Program-made: the position numbers and the translations under genes
The notes under the pieces: model-generated
Told to the model about the DNA's origin: nothing
The model's database searches: none
Seen by the model: the letters and a program-made list of their open reading frames with translations, nothing else
Assembly: GCA_019203745.1 (NCBI GenBank)
Contig: CP078104.1
Location: forward strand, 1,328,501-1,392,500
Direction: 5' to 3'
Source: Chryseobacterium sp. E1
Lineage (GTDB): Bacteria; Bacteroidota; Bacteroidia; Flavobacteriales; Weeksellaceae
DNA length: 64,000 nt
In this document: in pieces, positions 19,334 through 28,799 of the stretch
Numbering within the stretch: the stretch's first letter is position 1
How the letters are laid out: each line of letters starts with the position of its first letter

Positions 19334-20850
19334 TTATGATCTTGCTTTCTGTTTTACGTTCCCTAAAATATCCGGGAAATAAAGATCCGCAAGATGATCA
19401 AACTCATCACCTCTCATAAACATGCTGGCATCAACTTCTTCATAAGAACTTCTTCCTGCGGCAGCAATAAGTTCATTGCAGGTATGAAGGGTATTTTTAT
19501 GGAAGTGATATACTCTTTCTGCTTTATCCGTTACATCAAGCCCTTTGATCAGCATTTTATCCTGTGTAGCAACCCCTGTAGGACAGTTGTTGGAATTACA
19601 TCTTAAAGCCTGGATACATCCTAAAGAGAACATAAATCCTCTTGCATTATTACACATATCCGCTCCCATGGCAACTGCTCTCAGAATATCCAGACTGGTA
19701 AGCACCTTACCGCTGGCAATCACTCTCAGTTTATTTCTTACATTATAGTTATTAAGTGTTCGGTTTACAAAGATCAAAGCAGGTTCCAACGGCATCCCTA
19801 CCCCATCTGAGAATTCCGGTGGTGCAGCTCCTGTTCCTCCTTCCGCTCCATCAATGGTAATAAAGTCCGGATAGATTTTCAGTACATTCATCTGTACGCA
19901 GATATCTTCAAATTCTCTGGTATCTCCTATACATAGTTTAAACCCGACCGGTTTTCCTCCTGAAAGCTCTCTTAGCTGCTGTACGAACCTCAGCAATCCG
20001 GCAGCGTCAGAAAATGCGGTGTGTGATGGTGGTGAAATAACAGTCATTCCCGGAGTGACGTGACGGATGGCAGCAATTTCCGGAGTATTCTTCACTCCCG
20101 GAAGCACTCCTCCATGTCCCGGTTTTGCTCCCTGTGATAATTTGATTTCAATCATTTTCACATTGGGAAGGGTTGAATATTTGGTAAATAAATCAGGATT
20201 AAATTTTCCTTCATCATCACGGCACCCGAAATATCCGGTTCCGATCTGCCAGCATAGATCTCCTCCTTCCAGATGGTAAGGTGAAATACCTCCTTCTCCT
20301 GTATTATGATAAAAATTTCCTTTTTAGCTCCTCTGTTCAATGAAATCTGTGCCCTGTCACTCAAAGCTCCGAAACTCATTGCCGAAATATTGAATAAAGA
20401 GGCATGATAAGGCTGTGTACACTGTTCTCCTCCTACCCAGACTCTCGGAAGCTCTTCTGATGGAGATTTAGCATAAATAGAGTGCTTGATTCCTTCATAT
20501 TTTCTGTGATTCACTTCCAGCTGTGTACCGAAGGCTACCGTATCACTTAAATTTTTAGCACGTCTGTATACTGCAGAACGCTGATTCCTTGGAAATGGTT
20601 TCCCATCTGTTTCCCTTTCAATGAAATACTGCTGCATTTCGGGTGAAATACTTTCGAAAAAGTACCTGAAGTACCCCAATACAGGAAAGTTCCTCAAAAT
20701 AGCATGTTTCGATTGGTAAGCATTGTAAACACCCAATGCATAAATTGCGGATAACAGCGTCGGTATCCAGTAATGCGCTCTGATCAGCAGTGCTATAACC
20801 CATGTAGCCACTACTAATACAATTCCCCAAGATAAAAACTTATCTCTCAT
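19334..20850 (-). CDS. FMN-binding glutamate synthase-like membrane protein, frameshifted
   Basis: The N-terminus has two transmembrane helices (about residues 9-25 and 29-43), then a domain matching the FMN-binding synthase part of glutamate synthase: SAMSFGALSDRAQISLNRGAKK, GGISPYHLEGGDLCWQIGTGYFGCR when frame-corrected, KLSQGAKPGHGGVLPG, FITIDGAEGGTGAAPPEF and RGFMFSLGCIQALRCNSNNCPTGVATQ. The last holds the cysteines of the 3Fe-4S cluster region. The glutaminase domain of full GltB is absent; at about 505 residues this is the known stand-alone family of uncertain substrate. Frameshifts lie near 20320 and 20215. It follows mtaB by 54 bases on the same strand. Confidence 0.88.
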
Positions 20851-20904
20851 GAATGTAGTATTTAAAAGTTTAAAAATAAATTTAGTAGAAATTTTGCAAA
20901 GAGC

Positions 20905-22249
20905 CTATGCTTTTGCTAAAAAACTTTGGTAGGAAGATTGCACAGAAACCGTGCCATCTGACAGGATTTTTTCTAAATTTAGAAATTCGATTTGATTTAC
21001 GGATGCAGGATCAAAGTCTTTCTGGACTCTCACATAGTTTTCTGTGAAGCCAAACATTTTCCCGTCTTTATTTTCGTGTTCCCAAAGTACAGGAAGCGTT
21101 TTTCCCAACTGGGTCTGATAAAATGCCATTTTCTTCTTTTCAGAAAGAATTCTGAGCATTTTGTTTCGTTTTTTTCTTTCAGCTACCGGAACAACACCGT
21201 CCATTGCTGCTGCTTCTGTATTTTCTCTTTCAGAATAAGTAAATACATGAAGATAAGTAATAGGAAGCTCGTTAAGGAAATTATATGTTTCCATAAATTT
21301 CTCTTCCGTTTCTCCCGGAAAGCCTACAATAACATCTACACCGATAGCCGCATGGCATTACCTCACGGATCTTGTTGACTCTGTCATTATAAAGTTTCGT
21401 CAGGTAGCGGCGCTTCATTTTTTTCAACAAGTCATCGCTTCCGGACTGTAGCGGAATATGAAAATGCGGAACAAAGCTTTTACTTTTAGAAACCAGCTCA
21501 ATGCTTTCATCTTTTAAAAGGTTCGGTTCAATAGAAGAGATACGGATTCTTTCGATTCCTTCTACTTTATCCAGTTCTGAAATAAGATCAAGGAAAGTAT
21601 GCTCGTGTCTTTTGTTTCCAAATTCCCCTTTACCGTAATCACCGATATTTACTCCGGTAAGAACGATTTCTTTAATGTCTTTTGCAGCGATTTCCGTAGC
21701 ATTCCTAAGAACATTTTCAATAGTATCAGAACGGGAAATCCCTCTTGCTAACGGGATGGTACAGTAGGTACATTTATAATCACAGCCATCCTGAACTTTC
21801 AGGAAAGCTCTGGTTCTGTCTCCTATAGAATAACTTCCGATAAAGAAGTCGGTTTCTTCAATTTCACATGAATGAACCACTCCTTCACTCTCTGATTTTT
21901 CCAAATCATCAAGATAGCTCAGAATATTGAATTTTTCTTTAGCTCCCAAAACAAGGTCAACGCCTTCAATCTGTGAAATTTCTTCAGGCTTTAGCTGTGC
22001 ATAGCACCCAACAATAACCACCAGCCCTTCCGGATTGGCTTTCATTGCTCTCTTTACATGCAGCTTGCACTCACGGTCAGCATTTTCAGTAACGGAACAT
22101 GTATTGATAACATATACATTAGCCTTATCGTCAAAACTTACTTTATCATAACCTGCATCTGTCAATTGGCGGGCAATAGTAGATGTTTCCGCAAAATTTA
22201 ATTTGCAGCCAAGTGTATGAAATGCGGCAGTTCTGTGAAAAGTAGACAT
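20905..22249 (-). CDS. mtaB: tRNA t6A37 methylthiotransferase MtaB, one frameshift
   Basis: MtaB is a radical SAM enzyme that converts t6A37 to ms2t6A37 in ANN-decoding tRNAs. The N-terminal MTTase domain has HTLGCKLNFAET and NTCSVTENADRECK with the three cysteines of the auxiliary cluster (GCYAQLKPEE completes it). The radical SAM motif CDYKCTYCTIPLARG is CxxxCxxC, and IRISSIEPNLL and FHIPLQSGSDDLLKKMKRRY follow. One frameshift near 21345 separates the C-terminal TRAM-like part (VPVAERKKRNKMLRILSEKKK). About 448 residues, as expected. A promoter lies just upstream. Confidence 0.92.
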
Positions 22250-22274
22250 TTGTTACTCCTGAATTTTATGGGTG

Positions 22275-22303
22275 CAAAGATAGTAATTTTAATGAGAATT
22301 CAA
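22275..22303 (-). promoter_or_regulatory. Promoter of mtaB (TTG-N18-TATCTTTG)
   Basis: On the minus strand TTG (22303-22301) and TATCTTTG (22282-22275) match the -33/-7 elements with an 18-base spacer, 26 bases before the mtaB start. Confidence 0.6.
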
Positions 22304-22315
22304 GATTGATTCAGT

Positions 22316-22905
22316 CTATTGTTTATATTCATCCCTTACTTCAGGGCTGTTTTGAAAACATACGGGAGATGAATTTCCACTCTCGTCATTACCTGAAAGT
22401 TTTTTTTTCATTTCCGCATTAAATTCCTGAGACCGGTTTCTGGCAATGGAAAGTGTCTTCCAGTCTTCATTTTTATCATTTTAGCGATATACACCATCTG
22501 ACCGATATGGTAAGGATAATGTGCGAGTTGTCTGAAAACAGCATCCATCACCGAATGCGCTTCTCCCCTGATATAAATTGTTGAATAGATATTTTCATCA
22601 TTGATCTGGTTTAACGCTTCAAACAGGCATTTCCATCCTTTTTCCCAGAAATCAAGAACTTCGTCTTTGGTTTTGAAGGTGTTTATAAATTCTTCATCCC
22701 GGTTACGTCCTTGCTTTTCTCCGTCTTCCGTCAGAAAATTCGTCCATCTTGAAAGCATATTTCCTGCAACATGTTTTACAATCACAGCAATGGAGTTGCT
22801 TTCTTCATTATACTGCCAGAAAATCTGTTCATCCGTAAGCTGATCAAAAGCTTTATTTCCCAGTGATTTATAATATTCAAAACGTTTTATAAACAGGTCT
22901 TTCAT
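22316..22905 (-). CDS. DUF1572 family protein (DinB superfamily), one frameshift
   Basis: The protein belongs to the DinB/YfiT four-helix superfamily of putative metal-dependent enzymes. It has the conserved histidines in IAVIVKHVAGNMLSRW and FRQLAHYPYHIGQMVYIAK. The frame is lost in the A/T run near 22480; in the next frame it continues NEDWKTLSIARNRSQEFNAEM, the typical DUF1572 C-terminus, and ends at 22316. Without correction the gene would stop at 22408 with an unrelated tail. The corrected length is about 196 residues. The function of the family is not established. It precedes mtaB on the same strand, but mtaB has its own promoter. Confidence 0.8.
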
Positions 22906-22947
22906 TTTTTTCTATTTTGATAACGAATGTAAATATTTTTAAAAACA

Positions 22948-22973
22948 AAAACCACCTCAAATGAAGTGGTTTT
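22948..22973. terminator. Terminator hairpin
   Basis: AAAACCAC (22948-22955) pairs with GTGGTTTT (22966-22973) around a 10-base loop, placed just after the stop of the type B sorted protein (minus strand). Confidence 0.7.
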
Positions 22974-22994
22974 ATCTATGTACTTTATTTATAA

Positions 22995-25106
22995 TTATTC
23001 TCTGTTTTTTACCAATACCCACCCTGAAAATTTAATAGGAGTATTCTTTTTATCATTTTCGTTCCACGTCACAGAATACCAATAAGTTCCGGTAGGTACT
23101 CTTCTTCCTCCCAGGGTTCCGTCCCATTTATAGCCATTGGTTTTATCTGCCTGGAACATCTTGCCTCCATATCTGTCAAAAACACTCAGGATCAGATTCT
23201 GCTTATTGGACAGTGCAGAATAATCTATCACATCATTTATTCCGTCTGCGTTCGGAGTGATCACATTAACAAGATTAGGAACAACAACATCCACTTCCAT
23301 AGGATCACAGTCATAGGCATCTTTTACCAATACCCTGTACTCTCCTCTTGCAAGATTGGTGAAAACATTGGAATCCTGCCATACAATATTATCTATTGAA
23401 TATTTGTAAGGTGGTGTTCCTCCGGTTACAGATACTGTCAATGTATTATTAGAAATCTCAATGCCTGAAATAACAGGCTGATCCGAAGGCAGTACTTTTA
23501 CAGTCTGTGTTGTGATACACTCGCCTGTTTTAAGCTTCACCCAATATTCTCCAATACCTGCTTTGATGGTTTGGGTAGTAGCTCCGTTGCTCCATTGATA
23601 GCTTTTAAATCCAGGACCTGCATCCAGTGTTGTCTGATCCTCAACGCAAATAGTTTTATCTTTCAGAACATCGGAATATACCGGCGGAATAACCTCAAGA
23701 GTAATTTTTGCTACATTATAACAGCCCTGGCTATTGAAAACCCTTACATATACAAAGCCGTTAGGAGCTATATAAGTGCCGGCATTCAGAATTTCATTGG
23801 TCTGCCCCACCGCATCTGCCAATGAAGGATAATATTTTTTAACAGGAACAGGACTCTGCTGAACAGCCACCGCAGCATTCGTCAGATTGAATAATGCCGT
23901 AGACGGATTGCTCTCTATAAAGCATGATTTCAGGACAACATCTTTCACCTGCACTACCGGATAGAATTTCAACGTGATCTGTGCTACAGTAGTACACCCA
24001 AACTCAGAAGTTATTTTCACATAAATAACGCCTTCTGCAGAAACAAATGCCATTGGAGTTATAATTTCATTGATTCCGGCATTCAGGTCTGACATTGTAT
24101 GATAGTATTTTTAGTTACATTGGTACCGGCAAATACATCAGCTGTTGTGAGATCAAAAGAGCAGTCCCCGCATTATTATTGTTACACGCTGTTAATGTGG
24201 CGTTTTTACCTGTAATAGCACCATTCTTAAATTTAAATTTTCCTACCTGCCTGCATTTATTAAGCGGATTGTTTGGATTTGAAGGATCCGTATAGTTGAT
24301 ACTGTAAAAATAAATTGTGTTGGTACTAACATCAACAGTTGTAGGAGCTGTAATAGGATTATTCCCCGTCAATGCATCGTTTTGATTCACATGATAACTC
24401 ACGCTGAAGTTCGGATTTCCATTAATGATTCCTGCTGATAATGTAGAAAAATCAAATAAAACTGTTCTGGCACAGATCACCACTTCCCTTGGATCGGCAG
24501 GATTGGCAGCCGGAACTCCCGGAGGATTAAAAGGATGAGGCTGAATATTCGGGTCAGTAAACGGAGATGCCAGTGTGGCTGTTCCTCCCCACGTCAGAGA
24601 AAATGGAGCTGTTGTGCTGCTGGTACTGCTCACCCAGTTATCGATAAATAAATAATAGGTCTGTCCAGGCAATACATCCATATACCTGCAGTAAGGGGTA
24701 AGAGAACCTCCGGCAGCATTGGTAATTGTACTTGTCATATTTAATCCTGTAGCAGGGCCTGGTCCTATAACTGTTGCCGCATTACAGCGTATCGGAGCCC
24801 CAAGGCTTCCACAGTTTACATTAGGACCAAAAATAGCCCAATCATAATCTGCGTCGGGATTATTGGGAATAAGATCAAAAGTAAGAGTTCCTCCTGTAGC
24901 AATGGTAATTTTATACCAGATGGAATTATGCTCCCCGTAAAATCTATACAGCTTCCCGAGTTGACAAGTTCCTTGATGTTCCCATATCCTGAAGGGCTAT
25001 AGGTAATGTTTGAATTTCCGCAAACTGAAAGCGCTGTAGCACAATCCGCCTGAGAATAAAATGTTTGAGATATACAGAGAAGAAGAAAAAGTAAAAGTTT
25101 TCTCAT
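22995..25106 (-). CDS. Large secreted protein with type B T9SS sorting (CHU_C) domain, frameshifted
   Basis: The signal peptide (MRKLLLFLLLCISQTFYSQ) is followed by a domain typical of gliding-associated surface proteins (GTLTFDLIPNNPDADYDWAIFG when corrected, LPGQTYYLFIDNW), then at least two repeats built around ITLKFYPVVQVKD and ITLEVIPPVYSD. A PKD-like stretch (VSVTGGTPPYKYSIDN) precedes a C-terminal gliding-motility-associated domain: VITPNADGINDVI, LSVFDRYGGKMFQ, WDGTLGGRRVPTGTYWYSV. That C-terminus is the type B signal that directs export by the type IX system. Frameshifts lie near 24930, 24750 and 24105; the corrected size is about 704 residues. The ligand or role is unknown. Confidence 0.88.
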
Positions 25107-25267
25107 AGATATATTGTTTTTATGGTTAAGTTTATTGATGAATCAGCTTGAGATTCAACGAATACCAAATATACCTATAATTTAATTACAAACAATAAAA
25201 TTCAAATAGTTTTAAAATATTTTAAATAAAAAAGCAATTTATTAAACAATACAAATCATAATACCAC

Positions 25268-26065
25268 TTATTTTATACTTGTAATATTTCCACAAAGATT
25301 TTCAAGGTGAAAAATTTTATGGAAGGGACTTTTCACTTCTGCCAGGTGTTCTTTATCCTGAATAAAAGTATATCTTGAAGCAATAGAATTCATATCGGAA
25401 ACAATAACCAGCCAGCATTCGTCAACTGAGGTATCATAATAGGGAAATTTTTCATTTTTCTTTTCTATAAGCTCAAGGATCTTCTCAGAGCAGAGCTCAT
25501 CAAACAGATTCATACTGTACTCATGGGTAATAAATACATTTCTCCTGTGGAAAGATTTCCTGATACTTTTTACACAGCCCGTCGGCTTATTTTTTTGATG
25601 CTCTTGTAAATGCTGATGATATTCTCCTGCTGTGTCTCCAGGTTATCAAGTCTGGTATCCGGATGGAATTCTAAAAAATAAACACCACGATACTTCGTGG
25701 TGTCTTCCTGTTCTAATAATATTTCTGCCTGACGGAACATTTTATTCAAAGTGCTTTCCACTTTTTTTCATCTCAAGATGATTGATTACTTCGGTCAGTT
25801 CTATTCCGATTTTTTTGTCGTTTAATTTGGCGATGAAGTCCGGGCTTTCGCAGGTAAGGTTTTCAAATTTCACCTCAGGGAAATGATGCATAAAAGAGTT
25901 GAGCAGCAAAATCTCAGACTTCTTTCTGTATTTTTCACGGTCATGAAGCGGAGATTCGTCTATGGTACGGTGATACTTTTCTATGGGCTTTTTTTTCAAA
26001 TGCCGGTTCAGGTAATATAAACTCAGATTCTTAATCAGATCTTCATCAGAAAATGTCTTTTTCAT
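25268..26065 (-). CDS. Hypothetical protein with PD-(D/E)XK-like motif, frameshifted
   Basis: No known family is recognised with confidence. The N-terminal part is basic and helical (YLNRHLKKKPIEKYHRT), followed by SEILLLNSFMHHFPEV and SPDFIAKLNDKKIGIELTEVI. The spacing of PDF, then a beta-hairpin, then ExT resembles the PD-(D/E)XK nuclease core with the lysine replaced, and an invariant Glu could be supplied by SEILLLNSF. The rest is helical with a short strand, ECWLVIVSDM. The frame changes near 25755 and 25550, giving one protein of about 265 residues. It has no defence or restriction partners nearby, so any nuclease role is speculative. Confidence 0.6.
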
Positions 26066-26236
26066 GTGTGATTTTTTTATTTGATTAAAGGACCCATTTA
26101 TCCAATGGCTTTCATCGTTAAAAGTTTTTGATAATCAAAATTTTACACACTTAAAGATAAGTAAAAAAACAATTCAACACCCACTTTTAAAATTAATTTA
26201 TTGATTAATTAATGTAAAGTTTATTTTCATAATTAA

Positions 26237-26244
26237 TACCTTTG
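26237..26244 (+). promoter_or_regulatory. -7 promoter element TACCTTTG
   Basis: TACCTTTG matches TAnnTTTG 24 bases before the ATG at 26269. It overlaps a TTG at 26242 that would otherwise be a possible start, which argues for the ATG at 26269. Confidence 0.5.
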
Positions 26245-26268
26245 CCCCTTATAACACAAACCCGCATT

Positions 26269-27933
26269 ATGGATTTTAGGAATTTTAAAATACCCTACAA
26301 CATCAATCCCCAATATTCAAAAAAAACCGCCTATTTTTCAATGGAGTTTGCCCTTGAGCAGGTACTTAAAATATACTCCGGAGGTCTGGGCTTTCTGGCA
26401 GGTTCTCATATGAGGAGTGCCTATAACCTGAAGCAGGACCTTATCGGAATCGGTATTCTCTGGAAATTCGGATATTATGACCAGGCAAGGAATCATGACC
26501 AAACCCTTCAGCCGGTATGGACAAGAAAGATGTACAGTTTTCTGGAAGATACGGGAATAAAATTCCAGATCGAGATCCACAGTGCCCCGGTATGGGTAAA
26601 AGTATGGTATCTTGACCCGGAAATTTTCAATACGGCACCAATGTTCTTTCTTTCCACCGATATTCCTGAAAATGATCACGTTTCGAAAACAATCTGTCAT
26701 AAATTATATGATGCCAACGAATCTACAAAGCTGGCCCAGTATATTTTATTAGGAAAAGGAGGTGCCAAGCTACTGGATGAAATGAACTTTGAAAGAGAGG
26801 TCTATCACCTGAATGAAGCGCATGGCCTTCCGGCTGCTTTTTATCTGTTGAAAAAATATAACGGAGATCTTAATAAAGTAAAAGAGAAACTGGTTTTCAC
26901 AACTCATACTCCGGAAGAAGCAGGAAATGAAAAGCATAATTTTAAACTGTGCTACGACATGTCTTATTTCTCCGGCTACAGCATGAAAGAAGTAAAAAAT
27001 ATTGAAGGAACAGATGACGACCGTTTCAATCATTCGCTGTGTGCCCTGAAAATGGCTAGAATTGCCAATGGTGTTTCCCAGCTTCACGGTGTAGTTTCCA
27101 GAACGATGTGGAATAAATATCCGGACATCTGCGAAATTACTTCCATTACCAATGCCCAGGAGTTCAAATACTGGGCAGACAAACCTCTTTACAATGCCAA
27201 AGACGAAAATGATGAAACTGTTTTCGATTACCGTAAAAAACATTTAAAGAAAAAACTCTTCAGCATTGTTGCAGACCAGACAGGAAATCTGTTCAACCCG
27301 AATATCTTCACCATTGTATGGGCCAGAAGATTTGCCGGTTATAAGAGAGCCGACTTACTTTTACATGATAAAGACAGATTCTACAGACTTCTGAACAATC
27401 CGAAATATCCGGTACAGATCATCTGGGCAGGAAAACCTTATCCTATGGACTATTCTGCGATTTCCACATTCAATACATTGGTGGAAGAAAGTAAGAACCA
27501 CAAAAATATGGCTGTACTTACCGGATATGAACTTTCATTGAGTAAATCTCTGAAGCAGGGCTCAGATCTGTGGCTCAATAATCCAAGGGTTCCAAGAGAA
27601 GCATCCGGCACTTCCGGAATGACTGCTGCCATGAACGGTTCTGTCAACTTATCCACCGATGACGGATGGATTCCTGAATTTGCAAAACACGGCGAAAACT
27701 CGTTTGTAGTACCTAAAGCAGATTACCTGAACATGAGCATTTATGAGCAGGATAATTATGATCTTAATAAGCTGTATGAGATCCTTGAGAACGAAATTCT
27801 TCCGGCTTATTATGACAGCCCTGACCAGTGGAGAAAAATACAGCAGAATGCGATGAATGATGTAAAAGATCAGTTCAACAGCGACAGAATGGCTGATGAG
27901 TACTACAAGGTGCTTTATAATGATATAAAATAA
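26269..27933 (+). CDS. Alpha-glucan phosphorylase family protein, lysine of PLP site replaced by Thr
   Basis: The protein matches the alpha-glucan (glycogen/maltodextrin) phosphorylase family: KTAYFSMEFALEQVLKIYSGGLGFLAGSHM near the N-terminus, HLNEAHGLPAAFYLL, FTTHTPEEAGNEKH and IVWARRFAGYKRADLLL, and a C-terminal EASGTSGMTAAMNGSVNLSTDDGW. In characterised phosphorylases the last motif reads GxxGMK, where Lys forms the Schiff base with PLP; here the residue (about 452) is Thr (codon ACT at 27622-27624). The frame is intact over 554 residues. Start 26269 is chosen because a promoter box sits at 26237-26244. It may be an inactive or non-phosphorolytic relative, and its role with the short glycogen synthase at 14.7 kb is inferred. 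Confidence 0.88.
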   Translation: MDFRNFKIPYNINPQYSKKTAYFSMEFALEQVLKIYSGGLGFLAGSHMRSAYNLKQDLIGIGILWKFGYYDQARNHDQTLQPVWTRKMYSFLEDTGIKFQIEIHSAPVWVKVWYLDPEIFNTAPMFFLSTDIPENDHVSKTICHKLYDANESTKLAQYILLGKGGAKLLDEMNFEREVYHLNEAHGLPAAFYLLKKYNGDLNKVKEKLVFTTHTPEEAGNEKHNFKLCYDMSYFSGYSMKEVKNIEGTDDDRFNHSLCALKMARIANGVSQLHGVVSRTMWNKYPDICEITSITNAQEFKYWADKPLYNAKDENDETVFDYRKKHLKKKLFSIVADQTGNLFNPNIFTIVWARRFAGYKRADLLLHDKDRFYRLLNNPKYPVQIIWAGKPYPMDYSAISTFNTLVEESKNHKNMAVLTGYELSLSKSLKQGSDLWLNNPRVPREASGTSGMTAAMNGSVNLSTDDGWIPEFAKHGENSFVVPKADYLNMSIYEQDNYDLNKLYEILENEILPAYYDSPDQWRKIQQNAMNDVKDQFNSDRMADEYYKVLYNDIK

Positions 27934-27970
27934 TGAAAAGGTATTTACCTTAAAACCTTATCTAAAACAT

Positions 27971-28002
27971 ACAAAATGCCTGGAAGTTTCCAGGCATTTT
28001 GT
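27971..28002. terminator. Bidirectional terminator
   Basis: ACAAAATGCCTGG (27971-27983) pairs perfectly with CCAGGCATTTTGT (27990-28002) around a 6-base loop between convergent genes. Confidence 0.8.
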
Positions 28003-28009
28003 ATTGATA

Positions 28010-28197
28010 TTATTTACTTTTCTTTTTGAAGGCACTTTCAGCCCTTTTTCTCTCGCTTCAGAAATACCGATGGCTACGGCTTGTTTTCTGCTTGTCACTT
28101 TCTTTCCGGAAGAAGATTTCAGCTTTCCTTCCTTAAATTCATGCATAACTTTTCCTACTTTGTCCTGAGCTTTTTCTGAATATTTCGTCTTGCTCAT
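28010..28197 (-). CDS. Small basic DUF6496-like protein, frameshifted at C-terminus
   Basis: A short lysine-rich protein: MSKTKYSEKAQDKVGKVMHEFKEGKLKSSSG, then KKVTSRKQAVAIGISEAREKGLKVPS. The pattern KxxxVMHEFKxGxLKS...RKQAVAIALSEAR is that of the DUF6496/plasmid-stabilization-like small proteins common in soil bacteria; it may bind nucleic acid, but this is not shown. One A is missing near 28023, and the corrected end is KKKSK at 28010, about 62 residues. It follows the next gene upstream by 10 bases, so the two probably form an operon. Confidence 0.75.
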
Positions 28198-28207
28198 GAT
28201 TGTTTTT

Positions 28208-28679
28208 TTAAGATTTTGGCAGGGATACCCCTAGTTCATAAACTCTGGCATGTTTCAAATATTTTGAACGCTCTCGTGATGTTACCGATTCGAAATGATC
28301 ATTTTTGATCACAATAATCGGGTCTTCCGCATTTTCAATTTCAAAATTGGCTAAATATCTTTCATCGGGTGGAGACTGCTGTTGTTTTGCTTTGATTTTC
28401 TGCAGTTCATCCGCATATTTTCTAAACCCGGGATCAGAAGAATGGATAAATTTATATTCATCGCCTGCATACACATAATAATGAAGCTTTTTTCTATCAA
28501 TCCTGCTTCATCTGTAATTTCGGGATTATCATTTCCGTCTTTAAAACCTACTTCTACCAATGTACCCCCTTTTTATGGGCACATTCTTCAGCATCTTTAA
28601 AACTGGAAAAACCTGTATAAACAATCTGGTCGTTTAATACGTAACGGTTGAGTTTCTGGTTGTATGCATTCGTTTCCAT
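28208..28679 (-). CDS. Hypothetical cytoplasmic protein, frameshifted
   Basis: I do not recognise this family. The corrected sequence starts METNAYNQKLNRYVLNDQIVY and runs through FKDAEECAHKKGGTLVEVGFKDG, DEAGLIEKKLHYYVYAGDEYKF and ANFEIENAEDPIIVIKNDHFE to a basic C-terminus. There is no signal peptide or membrane helix. The frame breaks at the G/C run near 28565 and near 28490, giving about 157 residues. It is 10 bases upstream of the small DUF6496-like gene. The DAEECAHKKG and EKxHYYVYAG stretches suggest a small alpha/beta protein, but no function can be stated. Confidence 0.7.
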
Positions 28680-28772
28680 AATTATTATTTGATTTGATTA
28701 TACTTAATGATATTCAATTTTTTTGCCAAAAAGCGTATTTGAAAAGCTTTTTACAGATTTTAATAAAATTAT

Positions 28773-28780
28773 TATCTTTG
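28773..28780 (+). promoter_or_regulatory. -7 promoter element TATCTTTG
   Basis: TATCTTTG matches TAnnTTTG 19 bases before the DPP-IV start at 28800; no clear -33 TTG. Confidence 0.5.
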
Positions 28781-28799
28781 AAATCCATTACTATTAGAA

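Noticed and set aside
26338..27243. Long antisense frames inside the phosphorylase gene
   Set aside because: The plus-strand frame is intact and homologous along its full length, so the antisense frames are by-products.
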